Below are positions 1-9,629 of a stretch of 46,554 nt of DNA, piece by piece (positions within the stretch are counted from its first letter, which is position 1; each line of letters starts with the position of its first letter). This DNA comes from DATEPR01 sp036502345. GTDB taxonomy: Bacteria; Actinomycetota; Actinomycetes; Mycobacteriales; Pseudonocardiaceae. The notes beneath the pieces are model-generated. The model was given only the letters and a program-made list of their open reading frames with translations, ran no database searches and was not told where the DNA came from. The stretch spans positions 1-46,554 of the forward strand of contig DASXYT010000261.1 of NCBI GenBank assembly GCA_036502345.1, in the 5' to 3' direction. The position numbers were made by a program, and so were the translations under genes.

Positions 1-1365
<1,365 letters not shown>

Positions 1366-1431
1366 CCGTCGGCGGAGGTATCGAACACTAGTACGATCCC
1401 ACCGACTCTTTCCGAACTGGCAGGGAGTGCA

Positions 1432-1818
1432 GTGGATACCGCTACGGACACCGTGATCGACTCGGCGACCGAGGACGAGACGCCGAGCAGCGTTGAGGTC
1501 GATACGCCCAAGCGGGGGCGACCTCGTAAGCAGAGCACCGCGCGCAAGACCAGGACGGTGGAGCTCATCCTCACCGTCACCGGCACCGCGGACGGTGAGT
1601 GGCAGGCCGAGCTGACGCACAGTGGCAAGCGCGTCGTGCAGGGCCTGCCCGTCGCCGCCGCGGCGGTCTCCCGGGCCGCCAAGGAGCTGCACCCGGATAT
1701 TTCCGGTGGCATCGAGACGGTGATCAACGCCGCCCGCGAGCAGCACCAGGCGCGGATGGAGGAGCTGCAGGCCGAGTTGGACAAGGTCAAGCAGGCCCTC
1801 GCCGAGCTCGAGGACTGA
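1432..1818 (+). CDS. small AT-hook, coiled-coil protein (DUF6319-like)
   Basis: A 128-residue protein of unknown function. An acidic, Ser/Thr-rich N-terminus (1-27) leads to a basic AT-hook-like segment KRGRPRK (about 28-34). A small beta/alpha region (43-85) follows, and a Glu/Leu-rich helix likely to form a coiled coil ends the protein (about 100-127). This resembles the DUF6319 family of Pseudonocardiales, a match made from memory. The AT hook suggests contact with the DNA minor groove, which is inference. The GTG start is set by AGGGAG 7-8 bases upstream, and TACGAT at 1391-1396 could be the -10 element. A strong terminator follows at 1839-1872, so the gene is probably monocistronic. Confidence 0.85.
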   Translation: MDTATDTVIDSATEDETPSSVEVDTPKRGRPRKQSTARKTRTVELILTVTGTADGEWQAELTHSGKRVVQGLPVAAAAVSRAAKELHPDISGGIETVINAAREQHQARMEELQAELDKVKQALAELED

Positions 1819-1838
1819 CGCGAGAACCAGCGCGCCAC

Positions 1839-1872
1839 GGAGCCCCGCACCGGATCGTCGGTGCGGGGCTCC
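1839..1872 (+). terminator. intrinsic terminator-like hairpin
   Basis: Perfect 14-bp inverted repeat (1839-1852 and 1859-1872) with a 6-base loop, 20 bases after the stop of the AT-hook gene. It has no strong U-tract, as is common in high-G+C actinobacteria. It separates the upstream gene from the 21-bp repeat array. Confidence 0.8.
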
Positions 1873-1915
1873 GCTGTGTCGGGGGCGGCTGATGGCTGGG
1901 CGGCTGGGCCGATGC

Positions 1916-2549
1916 GAGTCGACTGCCCCGGCGCGCGAGTCGTCTGTCCGGACGCGCGAATCGACCGCACCGAGGGGCGAGTCGACCGCTGGGCGGGCGA
2001 GTCGACCGCGCCGGGCGGCCAGTCGGCTGTGCGAGCGGGCGAGTCGGCCGCTGGGGCGTGCGAGTCGCCTACCCAGGTGGCCAAGTCGACCGCGCCGGGG
2101 GGCGAGTCGGCTGCGCGAGCGGGCGAGTCGACCACCCCCGCAGCCGAGTCGCATGCTCCGGCGGGCGAGGCGAGTGGCTGCTGATGGGTTGGCTGGCGCC
2201 GGGCGAGTTGACTGCTGGGGCGCGCGAGTTGGCCGCTGGGTGAGGCGAGTCGACCGCCCTGGTGGGCGAGTCGCCTGTTGCGGGGCGAGTCGGCTGTCCC
2301 GGTGGACGAGTTGACCGCCGATCCACGAGTGGCTGCTTCGCCGGGCGAGTCGACTGCTCGCGGGTGAGTTGGCTGCTGGGGGCGGCGAGTCGACTATCGC
2401 GGCGGGCCAGTCGACCGATCGGCGGCGAGTTGACTGTTGCGGCCGGCGAGTTGGCGGCTCATCGGCGAGTTGACTGCTGGGCGGGCGAGTCGCCCGCTCC
2501 GGTGGGCGAGTCGGCGGTCCTGGCGGGCGAGTCGGCGGTTCCGGCGGGC
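1916..2549. repeat. degenerate 21-bp tandem repeat array, 31 units
   Basis: The 791-base gap between the AT-hook gene and nhaA is almost filled by a tandem array. Units begin with GAGTCG (variants GAGTTG, CAGTCG, AAGTCG, GAATCG), continue as RCYGC and end in about ten G/C bases, usually closing with GGGC. Unit starts are 1916, 1937, 1958, 1979, 1999, 2020, 2041, 2062, 2083, 2104, 2125, 2146, 2167, 2186, 2205, 2226, 2247, 2268, 2287, 2308, 2327, 2347, 2366, 2387, 2408, 2427, 2448, 2467, 2487, 2508 and 2529. Spacing is 21 bases, with interspersed 19- and 20-base units. These change the reading frame, so a translated heptapeptide repeat is unlikely even though all frames are long and open. Many units contain GTCGAC. 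Function unknown. Confidence 0.9.
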
Positions 2550-2597
2550 GGATGGGTTGCCGCCCGCTGTCGGGCGGCCGGATCGGGTCGGCGCCTT

Positions 2598-2603
2598 GAT
2601 GAT
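2598..2603 (+). promoter_or_regulatory. possible -10 element of nhaA
   Basis: GATGAT lies six bases before the GTG at 2610, the same spacing seen at other leaderless starts in this window. It keeps only the A at position 2 and the T at position 6 of TANNNT, so it is a weak match. Confidence 0.35.
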
Positions 2604-2609
2604 GGTGCG

Positions 2610-3794
2610 GTGACCAGCAGCAGGCCCGATTTCTCGCTCACCCGGTTCCTGCGCGCGGAGACCGTCGGCGGCATGATCCTGCTCGGTGCCGCCGTCGTCG
2701 CGCTCGTGCTGGAGAACTCGCCCGCCTCTGACTTCTACCGCTCCGTGCGCGACTTCCGGCTCGGCCCGCACCTGATGCATCTGAACCTGGCAGTGGACAG
2801 CTGGTCCGGCGACGGCCTGCTCGCCATCTTCTTCTTCGTCGCCGGCCTGGAGCTCAAGCGGGAGCTCGTGGTCGGCGAGTTGTCCAACCGGAAGGCCGCG
2901 ACGCTGCCGGTCGTCGCAGCGCTGGCCGGGATGCTCGTGCCGGCCGGGGTGGCGCTCGCCATCGGCGGCGGCACGACCGGCTTCGGGCAGGCCTGGACCA
3001 TTCCGCTGGCCACCGACATCGCGTTCGCGCTCGGCGTCCTGGCGCTCACCGGTTCGGCGATGCCGGCCAGCGCCAGGGTGTTCCTGCTCAGCCTCGCCGT
3101 TGTCGACGATCTCGGCGCCATCACCGTGATCGCCGTCGTGTTCACCGACACCTTCAAGATCGTGGCCGCGCTGGTTGCCGTAGCACTTCTGGCGCTCTAC
3201 GCCTATCTCCAGCACCGCAGGATCACGTCGCCGTTCCTCTACGTTCCCATCGCGCTGGCCACCTGGGTCGCCGTGCACGACGCTGGCGTGCACGCCACGG
3301 TGGCCGGTGTCGCGCTCGGGCTGCTGACCCGAGTGAAACCCGATCCGCACGAACTCGAATCACCTGCCGAACGGCTGGAGCACCGGCTGCAACCGTGGTC
3401 GGCGAGCCTGGCCGTGCCGATCTTCGCGCTGTTCGCGGCCGGCGTGCCGGTCACCGGTGAATCACTCAAGGCGCTGGTGCACGACCGGATCGCCATCGCG
3501 ATCATGGCCGGGCTGGTGATCGGCAAGCTGGTGGGCATCCTCGGCGGCGCCGCGCTCGCGGTCGTGTCCGGTGTCGCGGTCCGCCCTGCCGGGTTGTCCT
3601 GGCGGGATCTCGCCGCCGTGGCGACGCTCGGTGGTGTCGGTTTCACGGTGAGTCTGCTGCTGGCCGACCTCGCGCTGCCCGCAGGCGAGGCCGCGCAGGC
3701 GAAAACCGCTGTGCTGCTGGCATCCGCGGCCAGTGCGCTCGCGGCAGGGGCCATGCTGATCCGACGAGGTCGTCGACACAAAACCCAGGATTGA
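2610..3794 (+). CDS. nhaA: Na+/H+ antiporter NhaA
   Basis: Integral membrane antiporter that exchanges cytoplasmic Na+ for external protons. The 394-residue product matches the usual length of about 390-430. It starts with RFLRAETVGGMILLGAA, keeps the paired aspartates of the ion site in VVDDLGAI (D166-D167, equivalent to Asp163/164 of the Escherichia coli protein) and has about 12 hydrophobic segments, ending in a short basic tail. The open frame continues 348 bases upstream into the 21-bp array, but that part is low-complexity. The GTG at 2610 directly precedes the conserved N-terminus. No Shine-Dalgarno sequence is visible, so the mRNA may be leaderless. The next gene begins 36 bases downstream. 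Confidence 0.9.
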   Translation: MTSSRPDFSLTRFLRAETVGGMILLGAAVVALVLENSPASDFYRSVRDFRLGPHLMHLNLAVDSWSGDGLLAIFFFVAGLELKRELVVGELSNRKAATLPVVAALAGMLVPAGVALAIGGGTTGFGQAWTIPLATDIAFALGVLALTGSAMPASARVFLLSLAVVDDLGAITVIAVVFTDTFKIVAALVAVALLALYAYLQHRRITSPFLYVPIALATWVAVHDAGVHATVAGVALGLLTRVKPDPHELESPAERLEHRLQPWSASLAVPIFALFAAGVPVTGESLKALVHDRIAIAIMAGLVIGKLVGILGGAALAVVSGVAVRPAGLSWRDLAAVATLGGVGFTVSLLLADLALPAGEAAQAKTAVLLASAASALAAGAMLIRRGRRHKTQD

Positions 3795-3830
3795 CCGCCA
3801 CGCGAGCCGCGCGGCGCCTCGCGTGGCACG

Positions 3831-4337
3831 ATGACCTCCGTGACCAGCGCCCAGCACCACACCACAGGCTCCGGGTCCGGGGACGGGACGCCACCCGTCA
3901 CGTCCATCCCGCTGACCGAGGACGATCCGACGCGCACCACCAACGGCCAGTCCCTCGGTGCGCTGGTGCGGGATGCGACGACACATCTGTCCACACTGAT
4001 CAGGGCCGAGGTCGAGCTGGCCCGCTCGGAGATCACCGCCGAGGTCAAGCAGGGTGTACGGGGCAGCCTGTTCTTCATCGTCGCGCTCACGCTCGCGGTG
4101 CTGCTCACACCGTTCCTGCTGACCACGATCGCACTGGTCATCGCGATCTGGCTGCCGATCTCGGCGGGCTTCGGCATCGTGACCGGCCTGATGGTGCTGG
4201 TCGCCGCCATCGCCGCGCTGCTCGGCTGGCGCAGGGTGCGCCGCATCAAGGGACCGCGCAAGACGATCAGCTCGGTCCGCGACACCGCCGCCGCCCTGAA
4301 GCGCCATGGTGAGCCTGACCAGCCGCGCCAGCACTGA
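3831..4337 (+). CDS. phage-holin-family (DUF1469-like) membrane protein
   Basis: A 168-residue protein with a polar N-terminus (1-60), an amphipathic helix (about 62-80, HLSTLIRAEVELARSEI), two strong transmembrane segments (about 84-105 and 112-140) and a basic tail. This architecture fits the actinobacterial holin superfamily III/DUF1469 group. Despite the name, these are usually chromosomal membrane proteins of unknown role. It occupies the position of Rv3669 in mycobacteria. A GTG at 3840 is an alternative start, with CACGAT seven bases before it. The last 32 bases overlap the next gene, which implies translational coupling. Confidence 0.8.
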   Translation: MTSVTSAQHHTTGSGSGDGTPPVTSIPLTEDDPTRTTNGQSLGALVRDATTHLSTLIRAEVELARSEITAEVKQGVRGSLFFIVALTLAVLLTPFLLTTIALVIAIWLPISAGFGIVTGLMVLVAAIAALLGWRRVRRIKGPRKTISSVRDTAAALKRHGEPDQPRQH

Positions 4338-5286
4338 CCTGCGGGTCGTGCGGCCCGCACCCGACCCGTCCACGGTCCGCATCCCAGGACCGTGGACGCA
4401 CAGGGACGTGTCGGCCAACGGCATCCGGATCCACATCGCCGAGGCGGGCAGCGGGCCTCTGGTGTTGCTGCTGCACGGTTTCCCCGAGTTCTGGTGGGCG
4501 TGGCGCCGGCAGTTGCCCGCGTTGCGCGACGCCGGCTACCGGGCCGTCGCCGTCGACCTGCGCGGCTACGGTGACTCCGACAAGCCTCCGCGCGGCTACG
4601 ACGGCTGGACGCTGGCCGGTGACGTCGCGGGCCTGATCAAGGCGCTCGGCGAGACACGGGCCCACCTGGTCGGCCACGCGTGGGGCGGCATGATCGCGTG
4701 GACGGCCGCCGCGCTGCATCCCCGACTGGTCGCGTCGGTGACCGCGCTGTCCGCGCCGCATCCGCTGGCGCTGCGCGCGAGCGTGCGCAGGGGGATGCTC
4801 CGGCGCAGCGACAACCAGGCCGCCGCGATCGCCCAGGTGTTCCGCGCCCAGTTGCCGATCGCACCCGAGCGCCGCCTGGTCGCCGACGACGCCGCCGTGG
4901 TGGAACGGCTGTTGCGGCAGTGGAGTGGTCCACGGTGGACGGTCAGCCCGGAGTTTGCCGAGGTGGCCGACGCCGATCGCGCTGCCATGCGGGTACCCGG
5001 CGTGGCACACAGTTCGCTGGAGTACTTCCGGTGGGCACTGCGGTCCCAGCTACGCGGTGACGGCCACCGGTTCGCCGAGGAACTGGACCGCAGGCTGACC
5101 GTGCCGGCCATCCAGGTGCACGGCTCGGTCGACCCGTACCTGTTGGAGTCCACGGCACGGGCATCGCGCGAGTGGCTGCTGCCCAAGGTGGCCTACCGCT
5201 CGCTGGCCGACATCGGGCACTTCCCGCACCACGAAGCGCCGGACACGGTCAACGATCTGCTGTTGGAGTTCCTGGCCGGTCTCTAG
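4306..5286 (+). CDS. EphE-like alpha/beta hydrolase lacking the nucleophile
   Basis: Alpha/beta-hydrolase of the epoxide-hydrolase/haloalkane-dehalogenase type, 326 residues, at the position of ephE (Rv3670). The oxyanion motif HGFP (57-60), the RGYGDSDKP segment (86-94), a probable acid in HGSVDP (about D276) and the catalytic histidine in IGHFPHHE (about H305) are present. The nucleophile elbow reads GHAWGG (123-128), so the aspartate expected in GHDWGG is Ala125 (codon GCG, 4678-4680). Classical epoxide hydrolysis through an alkyl-enzyme ester would not be possible. The protein may be a binding protein or use another mechanism. The start ATG lies inside the previous gene, with GTG 4309 as an alternative. 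Its stop TAG shares a CTAG with the stop of the convergent LCP gene. Confidence 0.85.
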   Translation: MVSLTSRASTDLRVVRPAPDPSTVRIPGPWTHRDVSANGIRIHIAEAGSGPLVLLLHGFPEFWWAWRRQLPALRDAGYRAVAVDLRGYGDSDKPPRGYDGWTLAGDVAGLIKALGETRAHLVGHAWGGMIAWTAAALHPRLVASVTALSAPHPLALRASVRRGMLRRSDNQAAAIAQVFRAQLPIAPERRLVADDAAVVERLLRQWSGPRWTVSPEFAEVADADRAAMRVPGVAHSSLEYFRWALRSQLRGDGHRFAEELDRRLTVPAIQVHGSVDPYLLESTARASREWLLPKVAYRSLADIGHFPHHEAPDTVNDLLLEFLAGL

Positions 5287-7010
5287 TCGACGCAGTTCGC
5301 CGCGCCTGCCGTGATGGGCGGCGGGGCTGCCGCCGCCTTCGTCGGCACGCTGGCCGCGTTGGTCGTCGCGCCCTTCGGGCCGGAGTAGCTGGTGCCCAGG
5401 TACACCCGGACCGTGCCGGTGGACATGAACGTGGCCGACACCGTCCGGATGCCGCCGCCCAGCGCGGTGGCCACCTGCTCCGCCTTGGCCTCGTCGCCGG
5501 GCGCGTAGTCGATCACGGTAGACGTCCGCGCCGACGAGTTGCCGGTGCCACCGGACGTGAAACCCTTGCTGGTCAACGCTTTCAGCACGTCGGACGCGAG
5601 ATTGTGGATGCCGGTGGCGTTGTAGACCTCGGTGGTGATGTCGGCGTTGCTCGGCGCGTTGGTCGGCGGCGGCGGCGCAGGCTTGGACGACGAGCCTGCC
5701 GGCTGCGGGTTGTCCGCCTTGCCCACCTCTGCCTGCACGAACGACTGCACCTGCTGCGGGTCGACCTCGACGGCGTCCCCGTCGCTCTCCGTCGGGTACG
5801 TGATGTTGACGATCGGGATGGTGAGGAACTGGATGGCGCCCGCGCTCAGGCCCTGCAACTGCTGGGCGAAGCTGAGCACGTTCCAGCCCTTGTCCAGGGT
5901 GATCGACTTCTGGATCGCGCCGATCAGGTGGTTCAGCTTGGACGGACTGGTCAGCACACCTGCGGACAGGATGCTGTGCGCCATCGCGGCCATGAACACC
6001 TGTTGCCGCTTGATCCGGTCCAGGTCGCCGAGCAGCAGGCCGTGCCGCTGCCGGACGAACGCCAGCGCCTTGGCGCCGGAGATGGTCTGCACGCCCGCCT
6101 TGAAGTTGGCGCCGGAGTCCGGGTCGTGGGTGCTCTGTTTGAGGCACACCTGGACACCGCCGATGGCCTGGCTGATGTCGTAGAAGCCGACCAGATTGAC
6201 CGACGCGTAGTGGTTGATCTGCAGGCCGGTGAACTGCTCGATGGTCTGGATGGAGTTCTTCGCGCCCGCCTGGGCCGACTGCAGCGCCAGTTGCGGGCCG
6301 GTCACGCCCTTGGCGCGCAACTGCTTGGCCGCGGCCACCTCGGCGTAGGTGTACGCAGAGTTGATCTTGTGTTGGCCGTAGCCGCCGGCCAGCTCCACAT
6401 AGGAGTCCCTGGGGATCGAGAAACCGATCGCCCGGCCGCCACCCGCCGGGATGTGGATCAGGATCATCGTGTCGGTGGCGTCGGCGCCGTCGCTCGCGTC
6501 ACCGGCGTGCAGCGCGTCCAGCACGCTCTGCGGCAGCTTGTTGCCCTGCGCGTCGGTCCTGGTGTCGATGCCGACCAGCAGGATGTTCTGCGGGCCGCTG
6601 GTGCCCTCGGCGGCCGGGTCGATGACGTCCGCCGTGGTCAGGCCGTTCGTCACCTTCGACACGGTGGTCCAGCCGTACCAGGTGCCGGCCAGGATCAACG
6701 CGGACACGACGGCCAGCGCGGTCCTCGCGGTGCGCCGGGCGGTCAGGCTCGACCTGCGACGCGGTGCCGGTCGGGCCGAAGGCACGGCCCTGGTGGCGCG
6801 GGTCGGCGGCGGTGGTGGCGTGCGGCGGCCGGAGCCGGGCTGCCGGGACTGGGCCGCCGACCTGGCCGGCTGGTCCGGCGGCCGGGGCCGACGCGGCGGC
6901 TGGCCGCGTGGCGGAACGCCCCTTCGTGGTGCACCACCGGTCGGCCGTTGGCCGCGCGGCACCTGCGAACCACCGAGTTCGCCTGATGATCGCGGTGGCC
7001 AGTCGTCCAC
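5283..7010 (-). CDS. LytR-CpsA-Psr (LCP) family protein with LytR_C domain
   Basis: Membrane-anchored phosphotransferase of the LCP family. These proteins attach wall glycopolymers such as arabinogalactan or teichoic-acid-like polymers to peptidoglycan. The 575 residues comprise a Pro/Arg-rich cytoplasmic tail (1-90), one transmembrane helix (about 96-114) and an LCP core beginning NILLVGIDTRTD (142-153) with the SIPRDS motif, INSAYTY and FVRQRHG. A Pro-rich linker and a C-terminal LytR_C domain (about 455-545) follow. The GTG start is supported by GGGAG eight bases upstream. It is convergent with the EphE-like gene, and both stops fall inside one CTAG (5283-5286). It stands 95 bases downstream of marP on the same strand, so it may be read from the nth-marP operon. 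Confidence 0.9.
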   Translation of the reverse strand: MDDWPPRSSGELGGSQVPRGQRPTGGAPRRGVPPRGQPPRRPRPPDQPARSAAQSRQPGSGRRTPPPPPTRATRAVPSARPAPRRRSSLTARRTARTALAVVSALILAGTWYGWTTVSKVTNGLTTADVIDPAAEGTSGPQNILLVGIDTRTDAQGNKLPQSVLDALHAGDASDGADATDTMILIHIPAGGGRAIGFSIPRDSYVELAGGYGQHKINSAYTYAEVAAAKQLRAKGVTGPQLALQSAQAGAKNSIQTIEQFTGLQINHYASVNLVGFYDISQAIGGVQVCLKQSTHDPDSGANFKAGVQTISGAKALAFVRQRHGLLLGDLDRIKRQQVFMAAMAHSILSAGVLTSPSKLNHLIGAIQKSITLDKGWNVLSFAQQLQGLSAGAIQFLTIPIVNITYPTESDGDAVEVDPQQVQSFVQAEVGKADNPQPAGSSSKPAPPPPTNAPSNADITTEVYNATGIHNLASDVLKALTSKGFTSGGTGNSSARTSTVIDYAPGDEAKAEQVATALGGGIRTVSATFMSTGTVRVYLGTSYSGPKGATTNAASVPTKAAAAPPPITAGAANCVD

Positions 7011-7105
7011 GTCGCACTCTCCCGAACGTCTCGAACGCGTGTCGCTCCAGTTCAGCCCGCCAGCTCCGACACCGTGTAGGACGTGTGGTCACCCGTCCTG
7101 GTTGC

Positions 7106-8293
7106 TCACGACGCGCACTGGTCGGTGGACACCGATCTGTACAGCGCCCCGGGATCCGCCGGCAGCACGCTCGTCACCTGCTGCGCTGTCAGCGCGAAGC
7201 CGGTGTTCGGGTCGTCGACGGCGGCACCGAACACCACGCCGAGCACACCACCGTTCGTGTCGATCAGCGGACCGCCCGAGTTGCCACTGCGCACCTGGGC
7301 ATAGACGGTGTAGACGTCCCGGTTCTCAGTCCTGTCGTCGTAGATGTTGGGTCCTGGCAGGTTGATCCTGCTCCGGATGCGGGACGCGGAGGCGGTGTAG
7401 TCGCCGTCCAGCGGATAACCCAACACGATCGAGTTGGTTCCGGTCGCCGCAGGCGACTGGTCGAACCGCAGCGGCGGCGCCGTCAGATCGGGCACCGCGA
7501 GGATGGCGAGGTCGACGTCGGAGTTGTAGTACACGACGTGCGCGTCCAGTTGGCCGTCCTTGACCTCGACGACCGCCTGGTCGGTGCCGGCGACCACGTG
7601 CGCGTTGGTCAGCACCCGCTGCGGCGCGATGACGAACCCGCTGCCCTCCAGCGCCCGCGAGCAGGACGGCGCCTCGGCGTGGATCTTCACAACGCTGCCC
7701 CGCACGTCCTGCACGATCTGGCTGTTCTGCAGCGCGGTGTCCGGCGGGCCGACACTCTGTATCGGCGTCTGCGAGAACGGGTTGGTGACGTCCGGCAGGT
7801 CCGGTACGTCGAACAGTTTCCGCAGGTCGGCGGGTAGTTGGCGGGCCGCGTTCGGCATGATCGTGTTGACGGCACCGAGCACCGTGGACCGCTGCAGCGC
7901 GGAGGTCAGCGCCGGCAGGCCGGAGAACGACGTGAGCGGTAGCGCGATCATCCAGGCCACCACGAACACCACGACGCCCTGCAGGATCGCGCCGAGCACG
8001 TTGTCCACACCCGCGAGTTTCGGGTTGTGGATACGCACCTTCAGCAGCCGGCCGCACCACACGCCGAACGTCTCGCCGAGCGCGACCAGCAGCACGAGGA
8101 TCGCCACGGCGAAGGCCACCCTGGTGGCCGGGTCGGTGAAGTTCTGGATCAGCAGCGGGGCCAGCCGGACGCCGACGACGGCGCCGATCAGCACGCCCAG
8201 GAACGCCGGCAGCGCGATCACCAGGCCCTGCCGGGCACCGGACGCGGCAGCCACCACGGCGATGATCAGCACGAGTATGTCGATCCAGTTCAC
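7106..8293 (-). CDS. marP: MarP-type membrane serine protease
   Basis: Periplasmic serine protease anchored by an N-terminal CvpA-like domain with four transmembrane helices (about 1-125). Its mycobacterial ortholog (Rv3671c) preserves internal pH and peptidoglycan processing under acid and oxidative stress. In the 395 residues the chymotrypsin-like triad is intact: His232 in TNAHVV, Asp261 in DVDLAIL and Ser339 in GNSGGP. The spacing matches the M. tuberculosis triad. The GTG start overlaps the upstream Nudix stop as GTGA (8290-8293), making it the fourth gene of the nth-tlpA-nudix-marP operon. Confidence 0.95.
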   Translation of the reverse strand: MNWIDILVLIIAVVAAASGARQGLVIALPAFLGVLIGAVVGVRLAPLLIQNFTDPATRVAFAVAILVLLVALGETFGVWCGRLLKVRIHNPKLAGVDNVLGAILQGVVVFVVAWMIALPLTSFSGLPALTSALQRSTVLGAVNTIMPNAARQLPADLRKLFDVPDLPDVTNPFSQTPIQSVGPPDTALQNSQIVQDVRGSVVKIHAEAPSCSRALEGSGFVIAPQRVLTNAHVVAGTDQAVVEVKDGQLDAHVVYYNSDVDLAILAVPDLTAPPLRFDQSPAATGTNSIVLGYPLDGDYTASASRIRSRINLPGPNIYDDRTENRDVYTVYAQVRSGNSGGPLIDTNGGVLGVVFGAAVDDPNTGFALTAQQVTSVLPADPGALYRSVSTDQCAS

Positions 8294-9027
8294 CGCTGCA
8301 CCTCCGCGTCCGCAGCCGGGAGGCTACCGGTGGCCGGCTGGGCCAAACCCATCGCGACGCGCCATGCTGCGTCCAGTTCGTACTCCGGGACGCCGTCCCA
8401 CGGGCCGTCCCAGCCTGCGATGCCGAGCAGGACGGTCAGCACGCCCGCGGTGAATCCCCAGATCAGCATGCCGGGAGCGAGGAACGCCGGCGACACGAAA
8501 CCGGCAGGTCCGTGCACCAGCAGCCGGTTCGCCGGGTCGACGAGGTGCGCGACGGGCACCCTGGCCACGGCAGCCGTCTCGGCAGGGTCGACGGCCCGCA
8601 CCGAGGACGGCTGGACCCAGTGCGCCAGCACCGGCGTCACCTCGAAACCGGACACCGGCACGATCAGCCTGGGCAGCAGCGCCACCGGCCGGACACCTGC
8701 CGGGTCGACGCCGACCTCCTCGACGGCCTCGCGCAACGCCGTGGCCACCGGGCCGTCGTCGGCAGGCTCGGCACCGCCGCCGGGGAACGCCACCTGGCCG
8801 GGATGCGAGCCGAGGGTGTCCGCCCTGCGCAGCAGCAGCACGTCAGGGCCGCCATCGGGGCCGTCGGTGCCGAGCAGCATCAGCACGGCGGCCTGCCGCG
8901 TCGCCACCTGCGGCCAGTCCCGGTGCGGGAAGATCGAGGAGTCCAGGCCCTCGGTGCCGGCGACCAGGGGCGCCAGCCAGTCCGGCACCGTGCTCGGGTC
9001 GACGAGCGGCCCAGGCGAATCCGTCAT
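8290..9027 (-). CDS. Nudix hydrolase, CoA pyrophosphatase type
   Basis: Predicted to cleave CoA or related nucleotide diphosphates to 4'-phosphopantetheine and 3',5'-ADP. The 245 residues contain HPGQVAFPGGG and a Nudix box ending REAVEEVGV (about residues 78-107). The usual Glu of GX5E is replaced by Asp, as also occurs in some CoA-type Nudix proteins. The ATG at 9027 was chosen over the much longer open frame (to 9423) because the extension is a shadow of the thioredoxin gene. This start gives an ATGA overlap with the upstream stop (9024-9027). It matches Rv3672c in position. Confidence 0.88.
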   Translation of the reverse strand: MTDSPGPLVDPSTVPDWLAPLVAGTEGLDSSIFPHRDWPQVATRQAAVLMLLGTDGPDGGPDVLLLRRADTLGSHPGQVAFPGGGAEPADDGPVATALREAVEEVGVDPAGVRPVALLPRLIVPVSGFEVTPVLAHWVQPSSVRAVDPAETAAVARVPVAHLVDPANRLLVHGPAGFVSPAFLAPGMLIWGFTAGVLTVLLGIAGWDGPWDGVPEYELDAAWRVAMGLAQPATGSLPAADAEVQR

Positions 9028-9629
9028 CCGGCCCCCAGGTACGTGGCGACGGCCTGCTTGACCTGGGCGACCGTGTCCAGCACCCGACTCGGGCTGGTGA
9101 TCACCGTCGCCGTGCCGTCCGGCTGCACCAGGTAGGACACCGGGAGACCGACCGGCAGGTGCAGTGCCTTGGCGGCGGCGCCGGTGTCGAACACCATCGG
9201 CAGGTGGTGCACCCCGATGCTGGTCAGCAGGTGCAGGCCGTCCTGCTGGTCGCTCTGCACCTGTACGCCGATCACCCGGATCGAGCCGGGCAGGGCCGCG
9301 TAGGCGTCCAGTGCCGGCAGTTCCTGCTGGCAGGGCTGGCACCAACTGGCCCACACGTTGACCAGCGCGGGCTGCCCTGCCAACAGGCTGCCGAGATCCA
9401 CGCCTGCGCCGCTGGCCAGGCACGTCACGTGCACCCCGGCCAGGGCTTTCGCCGGACCGGCGGACCTACACGGGGCCAGGTCGGCCCTGGACCTCGCGGC
9501 GGTCAGGTTGACGGCCGGGCGAGGAGCGGCGGTCGAGGCAGCACTGTGCCCTCGCGGCCACACCGCGATCCCGACCGCGACCACCACGACGACGGCGGCC
9601 AGCACCAGGCGGGCGATCCGGCCCCTCAC
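9024..9629 (-). CDS. TlpA/ResA-like membrane-anchored thioredoxin
   Basis: Extracytoplasmic thiol-disulfide protein of 201 residues. An N-terminal signal anchor (about 7-25, LVLAAVVVVVAVGIAVW) is followed by a thioredoxin fold with NVWASWCQPCQQE, so the redox motif is WCQPC. A typical cis-Pro loop (PVSYLVQPDG) lies near the end. It likely reduces or rearranges disulfides of secreted proteins, perhaps including the neighbouring MarP, which is inference from the operon. The GTG start overlaps the nth stop as GTGA (9626-9629). It is the counterpart of Rv3673c. Confidence 0.88.
   Translation of the reverse strand: MRGRIARLVLAAVVVVVAVGIAVWPRGHSAASTAAPRPAVNLTAARSRADLAPCRSAGPAKALAGVHVTCLASGAGVDLGSLLAGQPALVNVWASWCQPCQQELPALDAYAALPGSIRVIGVQVQSDQQDGLHLLTSIGVHHLPMVFDTGAAAKALHLPVGLPVSYLVQPDGTATVITSPSRVLDTVAQVKQAVATYLGAG

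Noticed and set aside
1916..2549. CRISPR array
   Set aside because: Units are contiguous 19-21-base degenerate repeats without unique spacers of constant size, and there are no cas genes nearby.
1916..2549. Coding heptapeptide repeat
   Set aside because: Single units of 19 or 20 bases change the frame many times, so no frame keeps one peptide motif across the array.
2262..2609. N-terminal extension of nhaA (open frame gives 510 residues)
   Set aside because: The extension is translated from the 21-bp array, has no NhaA similarity and shifts composition sharply. The conserved protein starts right after GTG 2610.
3831..4337. Prophage remnant suggested by the holin-like protein
   Set aside because: Proteins of this family are common chromosomal membrane proteins in actinobacteria, and no other phage gene is present.
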